Positions 17,401 to 25,522 of a stretch of 64,000 bases of DNA are shown here, in pieces. Position 1 is the first letter of the stretch. Each line of letters opens with the position of its first letter. The notes under the pieces are model-generated. The model had not been told where the DNA came from and made no database searches. It saw nothing but the letters and a program-made list of their open reading frames with translations. Location: the NCBI GenBank assembly GCA_963801045.1, contig CAWDDC010000004.1:1426001-1490000 (forward strand), written 5' to 3'. The position numbers were made by a program, and so were the translations under genes. This DNA is from JACCWP01 sp963801045 (GTDB taxonomy: Bacteria; Actinomycetota; Actinomycetes; Propionibacteriales; Nocardioidaceae).

Positions 17401-19170
17401 CACGATCGGCTTGGTGGTGGACTCGAGCTTGGCCTCCAGCCGGTCCGGCGTCGGGTAGCGGGGGCCGGCCACGTCGGCGAAGGGCGCGTCGCCGTCGGGG
17501 GAGTTGGACTGGTGGTAGAGCAGCCGGGTGGGTTCGTTGGCGTCGGCCCACTCGGCCATCGCGTCGTGCGCCTCGCCGAGCCCGGCCTCGTTGCCGGTGT
17601 CCCAGAAGATGATGCTCGGATGGTTCTTGTCCCGCTCGACCATCGCGGCGAACCGGTCGGCGAACGCGGCCGCCCACTCCGGGCGGGACGCCAGGCAGTC
17701 GTCCGGACAGTTCTCGTGGGCGTGGGTCTCGATGTCGATCTCGTCGTCGACCCACAGCCCGTGCCGGTCGGCCAGGTCGTACAGGTACGGGTGGGACGGG
17801 TAGTGCGAGGTCCGCACGGCGTTGACGTTCAGCCGCTTCATCAGCCGGACGTCGCGTTCCATCGCGGCTCGCGTTGCGGCACGGCCGGTGTCGGGATCGG
17901 TCTCCGCCCGGTTGACGCCCCGGATCACGATCCGGCTGCCGTTGACCACGACCTGGCTGTCGGAGACGGCGACCTCGCGGACGCCGATCGCCTGCGACAC
18001 CGCCTGGACGGCCCGGCCGTCGGCGTCGACGAGCTGGAGCACGAGCGCGTGCAGGCGAGGCTCCTCGGCGCTCCACAGCGCCGGGTCGTCCAGCTCGGCG
18101 TCGATCGGCACCTGTGCCGACGTCTCGTCCGCGTCGAACGACACCGGCACGGAGCGGCGGTCCAGCCTGCTGCCGTCCGGGGCGAACAGGGTCTGCCGCA
18201 GCCGGTACGTCGCCGCGTCGCCTGCCAGGTCCGCCGGGCGCTCGACGTCGACGATGTCGGTCAACGTCGCCGACGTCGTGTCGTCGCTGACGTCGGTCGT
18301 GACGTACGCGTCGGTGATGCGGGTGTCCGGGGTGGAGTACATCCAGACGGCCCGGAACATGCCGCTGTAGCGCCACTGATCGACGTCCTCGAGGTACGAG
18401 CCGGATCCCCACCGGTGCACCTGCACCGCGACCCGGTTGCGGCCCGGGTGCAGCGCGTCGGTCACGTCGAACTCGGCCGGCGTGTACCCGCCCTGGTCGT
18501 ACCCGAGGTAGCGGCCGTTGACCCAGACGAAGTAGCCGCTGGTGACGCCCTCGAAACGGAGCATGGTGCGGCGGTCGTCCCAGCGCTCGTCAACGATGAA
18601 GCTGCGCACGTAGGCACCGGTCGGGTTGATGTCGTGCGGCACCGCCGGCGGGTCGTCGGGGTAGACCTCCTCGGGAATGTTGCGGAACATCGGGTGGTCG
18701 ACGAAGTCGGACTGCCAGGTGTGCGGCACCTGGACCCGGTCCCAGCCGCTGGTGTCGTGGCCGCGGACCCAGAACTCTTCCGGCACCGCCTGCGGGCGGC
18801 GCACGACGTCGAGCCGCCAGGTGCCGTCGAGGCTCTGCACCCACGGCGAGTGCGGTTCACCGCCCTCGGCGGCGGCGCGGGCCTGGGCGGCGGACGCGTA
18901 GGGCGTCAGCTGGGCGTGCGGCTGCTGCTGCCCCTCGCCGGTCATCTCCGGGTCCTCGAGCCAGCGGTAGACGTCGGCAGGCGACTGCGGGCCGTCGCCC
19001 GCCGGGGTCGTGGCTGTGGCCGCCGGCCCGGTGGCCGGTGCGGGTGGGGCCGGTGCGGGTGGGGCCGGTGCGGCGGTGGCGGCCGGCGCCAGCGGGAGCC
19101 CCGCCAGCAGCAGGCCCGCGATCCCGGTCAGCATCCCGGTCAGCATCCCGGTCAGCGATGACATCCGCAT
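14482..19170 (-). CDS. Secreted GH2 beta-galactosidase with LamG-like insert and C-terminal NPCBM domain
   Basis: 1,562 residues. A signal peptide with a repeat-built core is followed by an Ala/Pro linker. The GH2 part then runs sugar-binding domain (LDGTWRL to HRWGSGSYLEDVDQWRYSG), immunoglobulin-like domain, and TIM barrel with the acid/base in WDTGNEAGLG and the probable nucleophile in MGEYAHAMGNGLGNFSDFW. Next come a concanavalin/LamG-like insert (FVDVFRDRSLDVTDALTLDAW through GLWEVNVGRNAE), the C-terminal beta-galactosidase domains (DUF4981/Bgal_small_N type), a NEW3-like domain, and a C-terminal NPCBM-type carbohydrate-binding domain (TFAKGLGAHADS). It hydrolyses beta-galactosides outside the cell; the exact substrate is unknown. 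The ATG at 19170 is chosen because GGAGGGG lies 8 bases upstream. Confidence 0.9.
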   Translation of the reverse strand: MRMSSLTGMLTGMLTGIAGLLLAGLPLAPAATAAPAPPAPAPPAPATGPAATATTPAGDGPQSPADVYRWLEDPEMTGEGQQQPHAQLTPYASAAQARAAAEGGEPHSPWVQSLDGTWRLDVVRRPQAVPEEFWVRGHDTSGWDRVQVPHTWQSDFVDHPMFRNIPEEVYPDDPPAVPHDINPTGAYVRSFIVDERWDDRRTMLRFEGVTSGYFVWVNGRYLGYDQGGYTPAEFDVTDALHPGRNRVAVQVHRWGSGSYLEDVDQWRYSGMFRAVWMYSTPDTRITDAYVTTDVSDDTTSATLTDIVDVERPADLAGDAATYRLRQTLFAPDGSRLDRRSVPVSFDADETSAQVPIDAELDDPALWSAEEPRLHALVLQLVDADGRAVQAVSQAIGVREVAVSDSQVVVNGSRIVIRGVNRAETDPDTGRAATRAAMERDVRLMKRLNVNAVRTSHYPSHPYLYDLADRHGLWVDDEIDIETHAHENCPDDCLASRPEWAAAFADRFAAMVERDKNHPSIIFWDTGNEAGLGEAHDAMAEWADANEPTRLLYHQSNSPDGDAPFADVAGPRYPTPDRLEAKLESTTKPIVMGEYAHAMGNGLGNFSDFWQLTREHPQIQGGFIWDWAEQNLDQPLFLTPDSSDGQVQTFLVGKPEQVAGHDGRGLRLTGLDDFVDVFRDRSLDVTDALTLDAWVRPGRWAGSMPIVTKGDSYGLQMTDRETLELGVDVGERATVSATVPADWYGSWHHVTGSYDGSRLRLYVDGALAARTPASGAIDPGLWEVNVGRNAETQRDQTETRLAAMTVDSVRIHPRALPPGRAGSTDGAVLALDFEKLQRRGEFSSLGVSLSGTDGLVSSHRGLQPEVRTMAQAQSPIRFGAPDESGRVAVTNEQQAGSLPVRLRWSLDEVGRTLAAETRTTTLAPGQTRHLVLPDQPPNPRDVERWWTLTARSAHDTWWADAGWLISREQFDAGGTTVPGVQLPPRRDDRTPAPTVTRDGAVLTVSGRGWTYEFDTRSGRMVSMDSRGHQLLRTGPRLDVWRPPTSNETYDWGTDDRRLWHDIGLDALRTRVRSVQTKTERGGAVVVEVTSRAAAPGKAAAAHFDQALTYRIDGRGTIALRHEVQPGGDDVGSLPYLPRLGLQLQVPQRLDDFAWYGRGPFETYNDRTEGSTVDVWRSTVDEQYVAYSRPQAHGNHHATRWATLSDGARSGLLVAAAPARTVDVSVTRYDDLDRAEYDFQLPLVRNRSWSTLHVESGETGMGETPNSVLEPYRVSPTDPADYELTLRPLTGREVSAGGVPDPDGPVVCPPDVTLPDDLTVDGAGSVTVPVTVAARCAGGNRRAELALSVPAGWTVDPASSSLGRLDLGEPETVELEVTAPDDVEPGEHPVTAEVTFVSPPGLQGRVTADSAVSVPLPPGAHWVSDLSFASETNGWGPVERDTSNGEDAPDDGLPLSIGGDTFAKGLGAHADSLVEVALDGGCSTFTSTVGVDDEVDDDGSVVFEVLADGEVVASTGTLHGGDDGEALTADVTGAETLGLHIGDAGDGNGRDHADWAAARLSCGG
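19037..19066 (-). repeat. Two 15-bp repeats coding the Ala/Pro linker
   Basis: GGTGCGGGTGGGGCC occurs twice in tandem, plus a partial third copy. It encodes the APAPP units just behind the signal peptide of the galactosidase; such linkers expand by slippage. Confidence 0.8.
19121..19156 (-). repeat. Three perfect 12-bp repeats inside the galactosidase signal peptide
   Basis: ATCCCGGTCAGC is present three times head to tail and codes for the repeated LTGM/I units of the hydrophobic core. A change in copy number would lengthen or shorten the signal peptide by four residues without a frameshift. Confidence 0.9.
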
Positions 19171-19225
19171 GCGTGCGTCCCCTCCCACGAAACGGGCATT
19201 CCACCCAGATCAACTGAGGAGCACA

Positions 19226-19255
19226 CAGATACTCGCGTGTTACGACGGAAGTCAA
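19226..19255 (-). promoter_or_regulatory. Candidate promoter of the galactosidase gene
   Basis: On the minus strand, a -35-like TTGACT (19255-19250) and a -10-like TATCTG (19231-19226) are separated by 18 bases, about 55 bases before the ATG. The -35 lies inside an inverted repeat. This is inferred from pattern only. Confidence 0.45.
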
Positions 19256-19263
19256 CACTTCCG
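19246..19263. promoter_or_regulatory. Inverted repeat over the galactosidase -35, candidate operator
   Basis: CGGAAGT and ACTTCCG flank a 4-base centre (CAAC), a perfect 7+4+7 inverted repeat lying between the LprG-like lipoprotein stop and the galactosidase start. It overlaps the proposed -35, the usual place for a repressor site. It could alternatively be a small hairpin after the lipoprotein gene. Confidence 0.45.
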
Positions 19264-19290
19264 GACAAAGGGTGGACCCACGGGGCCGTG

Positions 19291-20004
19291 TCAGGGAGCG
19301 GAGATGTCCACGCTCTCGTCCGAGGCCTCCACCGTCAGGTCGTACGTGACGTCGCCGCCCTCGGGGTAGAACGGGCCGGTGATGGTGGCGTCGCGCAGCA
19401 CGTCGTCGTCGGTCAGCCGGAACTCCACCTCGAAGTCGGCTCCCTCGTCGGCCGACGGGATCAGCTCGGCCACGACGTCGCCCGGCAGCGTGCCGCTCAC
19501 CGCGGTCAGCACGTCGTCGCCGTCGCGGCTCTCACCCTCGCTGGCCAGGTCGTCGGCGTCGGTGAGCCAGCCCGACACGCCACCGTCGTCGGACAGCAGC
19601 GCTGCCGGATCGGGCGCACCGAACTGAGCGGGGTCGATGGGCGAGAAGCCGCCGGTGAAGGGCAGCTCGGCGTAGACCTCGCCGTCGACCGCGATCACGT
19701 CGGCGTCGATGCTGCCGAGCCCGCCGGCGACCACCGAGACGGTGCCCTCGAACGCGGGGTCGTGGTTGCCGACGCCGTCGGCGTCGAGCAGGCCCTGGAC
19801 GCCGTCGGGGAGCTCGTCGGTCGACAGCCGCAGGTCGATGCTCTCGGCCGCGTCGAGCGAGTCGCGGGCCGCCTGCATCCGGGCGTCGAGGTCCTCGCCC
19901 TCGGTCGACCCGCCGCCGTCGTCGTCACCGGTGCATGCGGCGAGCGCGGACGCCGCCAGCACCACTGCGCAGACAGCGGTCAGGAACCGGCGGGGTCGGC
20001 GCAC
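19291..20004 (-). CDS. LppX/LprAFG-family lipoprotein
   Basis: 237 residues. The signal peptide ends in the lipobox ASALAAC, so Cys24 should be lipidated and the protein anchored outside the membrane. An acidic Asp/Gly-rich tether follows. The remaining sequence fits the LppX_LprAFG fold, a hydrophobic-pocket protein that carries lipids (triacylglycerides, lipoglycans) across the envelope in mycobacteria. It starts 4 bases after the parC stop, suggesting read-through from parC. An MFS exporter like its usual partner lies further downstream, separated by the galactosidase gene. Confidence 0.85.
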   Translation of the reverse strand: MRRPRRFLTAVCAVVLAASALAACTGDDDGGGSTEGEDLDARMQAARDSLDAAESIDLRLSTDELPDGVQGLLDADGVGNHDPAFEGTVSVVAGGLGSIDADVIAVDGEVYAELPFTGGFSPIDPAQFGAPDPAALLSDDGGVSGWLTDADDLASEGESRDGDDVLTAVSGTLPGDVVAELIPSADEGADFEVEFRLTDDDVLRDATITGPFYPEGGDVTYDLTVEASDESVDISAP

Positions 20005-20008
20005 GGCG

Positions 20009-22474
20009 TCACCCTCTCACGGCGGACGCGGCCGGTCCGGCCACGGCGGCGAGCGGTTGCGAGGCGGGCACCCCGGAGCCGTCCCGCCGTCCGTCGGCCG
20101 CCGGCAGGTCGACCGGTGCGCCGCTGCTCGCGGCCGCCATCGCCGGCCCGGCACCGGCGTAGGCCAGCAGCAACCGCTGCTCTCCGCCGCGGAAGCGGTG
20201 GCAGCGAACGCCACCGGTGGCCCGGCCCTTGCCGGGATAGCTGGCGAACGGCGTGACCTTGACAGTGCCCGCCTCGGTGCCGGGCAGGGCGGTGCCCGAC
20301 CCGGCGACCGTCACCACGACCGCGTCGTCGGGCGAGGTCACGGTGCCGAACGACACCGCCTCGGCGCCGGCAGCCAGCTTGATGCCGGCGACCCCGCCGC
20401 CCGAGCGACCCTGCGCGCGCACGGCCGAGGCCGGGAAGTGCAGCAGCTGCGCGTCGGAGCTCACGAAGACCAGCTCGGTGTCGTCGGGGGAGACCAGCTC
20501 GACCGCGCCGACGACCCGGTCGCCCTCGTCGAGCCGGATCACGTCCCAGTCGTCGCGGTTGGTCAGGTGGTCGGGCTGCACCCGCTTGACCACTCCGCGC
20601 GCGGTGCCGAGCGCGAGACCGGCGCTGTCCGGGTCGAGGCTGGTCAGCCCTAGCACCCGCTCGTCGGGTTCCAGCGACAGGAACTCGGTGATCGGTGCCC
20701 CGCCCTGCAAGTGCGGCGCGTGGGCGGTGTCGGGCAGTGCCGGGAGGTCGAGCACGCCGAGCCGGTAGAGCCGGCCGGCGCTGGTGACCACGCCGACCTG
20801 CCCACGGGCGGTGGCCGGCACCACCGACAGGACGGTGTCGTGGCGGGCCCGCCGGCCGCCCTCGCCCGGCGGCTCGGCCGAGCGGGTACGGGCCAGCAGC
20901 CCGGTCGCCCCCAGCAGCACCAGGCACGGGTCGTCGGCGACCTCGAGCGGGGTGGCGGCGGTGACCGGCTGGCCCGCCGACTCGAGCAGCACGGTGCGCC
21001 GTGGCGTGCCGTACTCCTCGGCCATCGCCTGCAGCTCGTCGCCGACCGTGCGGTCGAGCAGCGCGGGGTCGGCGAGGATCGCGTCCAGCTGCTCGATGGT
21101 GCGCTGCAGCTCGGCCTGCTCCTTGTCCAGCTCGATCCGGGAGAACCGGGTGAGCCGGCGCAGCGCGAGGTCGAGAATGTGGGTGGCCTGGATCTCGGTG
21201 AGGTCGAAGACCTGCATCAGCCGCTCCCGCGCGATGGCCGCGTCGTCGCTCGTGCGGATCAGCTGGATCACCTCGTCGATGTCCAGGATCGCCACCAGCA
21301 GCCCCTCGACCAGGTGCAGCCGGTCGGCCGCGCGACCGCGGCGGAACTGGCTGCGTCGCCGGACCACGGCCCGGCGGTGGTCGAGGTAGACCTCGAGCAG
21401 CTCCTTGAGCCCGAGGGTGCGGGGCTGGCCGTCGACGAGGGCGACGGCGTTGATGCCGAACGAGTCCTCTAGCGGGGTCTGCTTGTAGAGCTGCTCGAGC
21501 AGGGCCTCGGGGTGGAAGCCGTTCTTGACCTCGATGACCAGGCGCATCGGGTTCTGCATGTCGGAGAAGTCGTTGATCGCGGAGATGCCCTGCAGCTTCT
21601 TGGCCTGCACCAGCGTCTTGATCCGCTCGATCACCTTCTCGGGCCCCACGCCGTAGGGCAGCTCGGTCACGACGATCGACTTGCGGCGGGGGCTGAGCGA
21701 CTCGACCCGTGCCGTTGCCCGCATCCGGAACGACCCGCGGCCGGTCTCGTACGCGTCGCGCACGCCGTCGAGACCGACGATCTTGGCGCCGGTGGGCAGG
21801 TCGGGTCCGGGCACGAACCGCATCAGGTCGTCCAGGCTCGCCCCCGGGTTGCCGATCAGGTGCCGCAGCGCCCCGACGACCTCGACCAGGTTGTGCGGGG
21901 CCATGTTCGTGGCCATGCCCACCGCGATGCCGGACGCGCCGTTGACCAGCAGGTTGGGGATCGCCGCCGGCAGCACCGTCGGCTCGGTCTCGCGGCTGTC
22001 GTAGTTGGGCTTGAAGTCGACGGTGTCCTCGTCGAGGGACGTGGTCATCGCGAGCGCCGGCGGTGCCATCCGGCACTCGGTGTAGCGCATCGCGGCCGGC
22101 CCGGCGTCGAGGCTGCCGAAGTTGCCGTGGCCGTCGACCAGCGGCACCCGCATGGTGAACGGTTGCGCCTGCCGCACCAGGGCGTCGTAGATCGCACCGT
22201 CGCCGTGCGGGTGCAGCCGTCCCATCGCCTCGCCGACGACGCGGGCGCACTTGACGTGTCCGCGGTCGGGACGGAGACCGAGGTCGTGCAGGGTGTAGAG
22301 GATGCGGCGCTGCACCGGCTTGAGCCCGTCGCGCGCGTCCGGCAGGGCGCGCGAGTGGATCACCGAGTAGGCGTACTCGAGGAAGCTGGTGCGCATCTCC
22401 TCGCCGACGTCGATGTCGACGACGTGCTCCTCGAAGTCGTCGTCGGGCACAGGGGTTCTGGTGCGGCGGGCCAT
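20009..22474 (-). CDS. parC: DNA topoisomerase IV subunit A (type IIA)
   Basis: 821 residues. This is the DNA-cleaving subunit that pairs with ParE. The winged-helix region contains GLKPVQRRILY, HPHGDGAIYDALVRQAQ (residues 88-104) and the catalytic Tyr131 in AMRYTECRM. The C-terminal half is a beta-pinwheel with repeated acidic strands and no clear GyrA-box (QRRGG[K]G), which supports topoisomerase IV rather than gyrase. The residue matching E. coli GyrA Ser83 is Gly93. The ATG at 22474 is the first start and gives the standard N-terminus (DDDFEEHVVDIDVGEEM). Confidence 0.9.
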   Translation of the reverse strand: MARRTRTPVPDDDFEEHVVDIDVGEEMRTSFLEYAYSVIHSRALPDARDGLKPVQRRILYTLHDLGLRPDRGHVKCARVVGEAMGRLHPHGDGAIYDALVRQAQPFTMRVPLVDGHGNFGSLDAGPAAMRYTECRMAPPALAMTTSLDEDTVDFKPNYDSRETEPTVLPAAIPNLLVNGASGIAVGMATNMAPHNLVEVVGALRHLIGNPGASLDDLMRFVPGPDLPTGAKIVGLDGVRDAYETGRGSFRMRATARVESLSPRRKSIVVTELPYGVGPEKVIERIKTLVQAKKLQGISAINDFSDMQNPMRLVIEVKNGFHPEALLEQLYKQTPLEDSFGINAVALVDGQPRTLGLKELLEVYLDHRRAVVRRRSQFRRGRAADRLHLVEGLLVAILDIDEVIQLIRTSDDAAIARERLMQVFDLTEIQATHILDLALRRLTRFSRIELDKEQAELQRTIEQLDAILADPALLDRTVGDELQAMAEEYGTPRRTVLLESAGQPVTAATPLEVADDPCLVLLGATGLLARTRSAEPPGEGGRRARHDTVLSVVPATARGQVGVVTSAGRLYRLGVLDLPALPDTAHAPHLQGGAPITEFLSLEPDERVLGLTSLDPDSAGLALGTARGVVKRVQPDHLTNRDDWDVIRLDEGDRVVGAVELVSPDDTELVFVSSDAQLLHFPASAVRAQGRSGGGVAGIKLAAGAEAVSFGTVTSPDDAVVVTVAGSGTALPGTEAGTVKVTPFASYPGKGRATGGVRCHRFRGGEQRLLLAYAGAGPAMAAASSGAPVDLPAADGRRDGSGVPASQPLAAVAGPAASAVRG

Positions 22475-22534
22475 GGGGTCATTGTCGCGTCCGCCGTGGA
22501 CACGGTCACCGGCGGCACGCGGGATTGCGGCGCT

Positions 22535-23635
22535 TCAGCCGCCGAGGTCGACCGCGGCCAGCCGGACGCCCCGGTGGTCGGCCAGCCGCTCGGCCTGGTG
22601 CTGCACCGCGGCCCGGACCGGCTTGGTGATCCGGCTCCAGGCCTCGACGGTGACGGTCAGGTTGCGGCCGGACTTCCGCGGGCGCCAGGTGCCGGCGATC
22701 TCCCCGTCGACCAGGACGGCACCGGGCCGGCCGAGAACCGGCCACAGCGCCTTTGACCGCGCGGGGTCCTCGACCAGCAGCTGCCGGTCCCGGCCCTGCA
22801 GGAACAGGTCGAACGGCCCGAGCAGCCGCACGGCCTTCGCCGGACCGGAGCCCAGCGCGGCCTCGTCGCCGGAGAGCAGCCACCGCTGCTCGCCCCCGAC
22901 CGTCACCCCGACGGCGTCGTCGGGCCAGTGCGCCTGCACGTCCTTGACCGGTGCGTCGACGTAGGCGGAGACCTGGGTCGGCGTGGCCGGCCCGAGCAGC
23001 CGGAGGTAGCCCCGGATGACGTCGAGGCGCTCCGGCACCACCGTGGCCGGCGTGAAGCGGGGGACCCGCCGCAGCACCGGCGGCGAGGTGTCGGGCTCCA
23101 GCTCAAGGCCGGCTCGCAGGGCGGCGAGGCGGAACGGCATCTCGTACAGGTGGGTGGCGTCGCACACCCGGCAGAACCGAAGGTAGGGCGGGTCCATCAG
23201 CTCGGCCAGCCGGCCGGAGACGTCGCCCTTGACCGTCGGCCGCGTCACCACCGACCGCATCGCCGACGCCACCGCATCGAGCGCGTCGAGGTTGCTGATG
23301 CCCGCCTGCTTCAGCGGCTTGGACGCGTCGAAGATCCGCTTTCCCGCATCCGCGTCCGAGAACGGTGCGACCGCGGCGGCGACACCTGACAGGTCCGCCC
23401 GGCGGTAGGCGTGGGGAGCTCCGCGGATCGTCCAGACCCAGACCAGGTCGTCGGCCGTCAGCCGCGCCGGGTCGACGCCACGCAGCGCCAGCGCCCACCG
23501 GGCGCCGTCCGGTCCGGTGTCCTGCACGCCGATGTCGAGGACAGCCGTGTCGGCCGGCACTCCGCCCTCCCGGTCCAGCTGCTGCGCGCGCACCCGGAAG
23601 CCGAGCACCTGCCGGCGCGTGTACGACGCCGCCAC
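22535..23635 (-). CDS. Winged-helix DNA-binding domain protein (HTH_42 / AlkZ-like)
   Basis: 366 residues of the HTH_42 (formerly DUF1006) family, whose characterised members AlkZ/YcaQ are DNA glycosylases acting on interstrand crosslinks or alkylated bases. The N-terminal YTRRQVLGFRVRAQQLD, the WTIRGAPHAYRRADL region and the C-terminal VLVDGEIAGTWRPRK strand are family features. AlkZ/YcaQ use a QxQ or QxD motif; the RAQQLD near residue 20 is in a compatible position, so activity is possible but unproven. The GTG at 23635 lies just after the acyl-CoA synthetase stop at 23643, so the two are probably co-transcribed. Confidence 0.75.
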   Translation of the reverse strand: MAASYTRRQVLGFRVRAQQLDREGGVPADTAVLDIGVQDTGPDGARWALALRGVDPARLTADDLVWVWTIRGAPHAYRRADLSGVAAAVAPFSDADAGKRIFDASKPLKQAGISNLDALDAVASAMRSVVTRPTVKGDVSGRLAELMDPPYLRFCRVCDATHLYEMPFRLAALRAGLELEPDTSPPVLRRVPRFTPATVVPERLDVIRGYLRLLGPATPTQVSAYVDAPVKDVQAHWPDDAVGVTVGGEQRWLLSGDEAALGSGPAKAVRLLGPFDLFLQGRDRQLLVEDPARSKALWPVLGRPGAVLVDGEIAGTWRPRKSGRNLTVTVEAWSRITKPVRAAVQHQAERLADHRGVRLAAVDLGG

Positions 23636-23642
23636 CGCGGGG

Positions 23643-25427
23643 TCACCCGTCCCTCAGCTCGGGGAAGTCGGACTCGGAGAAGGCGCCGCCGCCCCCGCCG
23701 TCTGCGTTGTCAGGGCCGGCGCCGATCCGGTCCGCCTCGGCCGACCGCAGCTCGACCCGGCGGATCTTGCCCGAGATGGTCTTGGGCAGCCCGGGCTCGG
23801 CGCCGACGAACTCCAGCAGCCGCACCCGCTTGTACGGAGCCAGGTGCTTGCGGGCGTGCCGGAGGATGTCGTACGCGGTCTCCCGCGACGCCTCGTGCCC
23901 GGCTGCGAGGGTGACGTACGCCTTGGGCACCGACGTCCGCACCGGGTCGGGTGACGGCACGACGGCGGCCTCGGCGACCGCCGGGTGCTCGACGAGCACC
24001 GACTCCAGCTCGAACGGGCTGATCCGGTAGTCGCTGGCCTTGAACACGTCGTCGGCCCGACCCACGTACGTCAGGTAGCCCTCGTCATCGCGGCTCGCGA
24101 CGTCGCCGGTGTGGTAGACGCCGCCGCGCATCGCCTCGGCGGTGCGCTCCTCGTCGCCGGTGTAGCCGACCATCACACCCACCGGCCGCGGCGACAGCTC
24201 GACGCAGATCTCCCCGTCGTCGCCGACCTCACCGGTGACCGGGTCGACCAGCACGATCGAGTAGCCCGGCAGCGGGCGGCCCATCGAGCCGGGCTTGACC
24301 CGCTGCCCCGGCGGGTTGCCGACCTGGGCGGTGGTCTCGGTCTGCCCGTAGCCGTCGCGCACGGTGAGGCCCCACGCGTCGCGTACCCGCTCGATCACCT
24401 CGGGGTTGAGCGGCTCGCCGGCGGCCACCAGCTCGCGCACCTGGGGCCGCCACGCCGTCAGGTCCTCCTGGACCAGCATCCGCCACACCGTCGGGGGCGC
24501 GCAGAACGTCGTGACGGCGTGGTCGGTCATCGTCCGCAGCAGCGCCTGGGGATCGAACCGCGGGTAGCCGAACACCAGCACGGTGGCGCCTGCTGCGAAC
24601 GGCGCGAAGAACGTCGACCATGCATGCTTCGCCCACCCGGATGACGAGACGTTGAGGTGCACGTCGCCGGGCTGCAGCCCGATCCAGTACATCGTCGACA
24701 GGTGCCCGATCGGGTACGACGCGTGGGTGTGCTCGACCAGCTTGGGCTGTGCGGTCGTTCCGGACGTGAAGTACAGCAGCAGCGCGTCGCTGGGCCGGGT
24801 CACCGGCAGCTGCTCGCCGTCGGCGGCGACGACCTCGGCGAGGGTCGGGTGGTCGTGCGTCAGCGCGTACGGCACCCAGCCGGGCGCCTCGCCGTGCCCG
24901 TCACCGAGATCGACGCCCACCTTGAGGCAGTCCGCGGCGACGTCGCCGAAGCGCGGCGTGTCCGCGGTCGCCGCCACCACCGCCCGCGCCTCGCCCCGCT
25001 CGATCCGGTCGGCGAGGTCGTCCCGCGAGAGCAGCGTCGTCGCCGGGATCAGGACCGCACCCAGCCGGATGCAGGCCAGCATCAGCTCCCACAGCGGAAC
25101 CACGTTGCCGAGGACCAGCAGCACCCGGTCGCCGGGTCGCAGCCCCTGGGACCACAACCAGCCGGCGACCTGCTGCGAGCGCAGGCTCAGGTCGCCGTAC
25201 GACACCTTGGTGTCCCGGTTCGGCTCCACCAGGTGCAGCGCCGTGACGGTCGGCTGCTCGGCCGCCACCACGTCGAACCAGTCGGTGGCGAAGTTGAAGC
25301 TGTCCAGCTCGGGGACCGCGAACTCCCGTTCGGCGGAGCCGAGGTCCTCCCGATGGGCGAGCAGCTGGTCGCGGGCGGCGCGGAAGGCCCGCGACGAGTC
25401 GGACGGTCCGGGGGTGGCGTCGCTCAT
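23643..25427 (-). CDS. AMP-forming acyl-CoA synthetase (acetyl/medium-chain type)
   Basis: 594 residues of the ANL superfamily. It activates a carboxylic acid to acyl-AMP and then acyl-CoA. Seen: the P-loop LLYFTSGTTAQPKLVEHTH, YGQTETTAQVGNPPGQ, the Asp of YHTGDVASRDDEGYL, the hinge GRADDVFKASDYRISPFELE, and the catalytic lysine in KTISGKIRRVELR. The overall pattern is closest to acetyl- and medium-chain (MACS/Acs-like) enzymes. The ATG at 25427 is preferred because the 26 upstream residues are Cys/Arg-rich and non-conserved. It is divergent from a GNAT/acyl-CoA-synthetase-type acetyltransferase of the kind that modifies such enzymes on the catalytic lysine. Confidence 0.88.
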   Translation of the reverse strand: MSDATPGPSDSSRAFRAARDQLLAHREDLGSAEREFAVPELDSFNFATDWFDVVAAEQPTVTALHLVEPNRDTKVSYGDLSLRSQQVAGWLWSQGLRPGDRVLLVLGNVVPLWELMLACIRLGAVLIPATTLLSRDDLADRIERGEARAVVAATADTPRFGDVAADCLKVGVDLGDGHGEAPGWVPYALTHDHPTLAEVVAADGEQLPVTRPSDALLLYFTSGTTAQPKLVEHTHASYPIGHLSTMYWIGLQPGDVHLNVSSSGWAKHAWSTFFAPFAAGATVLVFGYPRFDPQALLRTMTDHAVTTFCAPPTVWRMLVQEDLTAWRPQVRELVAAGEPLNPEVIERVRDAWGLTVRDGYGQTETTAQVGNPPGQRVKPGSMGRPLPGYSIVLVDPVTGEVGDDGEICVELSPRPVGVMVGYTGDEERTAEAMRGGVYHTGDVASRDDEGYLTYVGRADDVFKASDYRISPFELESVLVEHPAVAEAAVVPSPDPVRTSVPKAYVTLAAGHEASRETAYDILRHARKHLAPYKRVRLLEFVGAEPGLPKTISGKIRRVELRSAEADRIGAGPDNADGGGGGAFSESDFPELRDG

Positions 25428-25522
25428 GGGGGCCGAGTGTGGCCCGCCGCACCGGGCGGGACAACAGCAGGGCGGCCGGCTGCGGCAGGTGCGGCTCAGG
25501 GTCAATCGCTAGATTCGGCCTC

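Noticed and set aside
14287..19161. 1,624-residue open frame antisense to the galactosidase
   Set aside because: Length comes from the high GC content (few stops). The protein is low-complexity and has no recognisable motif, whereas the minus-strand frame has a full GH2 enzyme.
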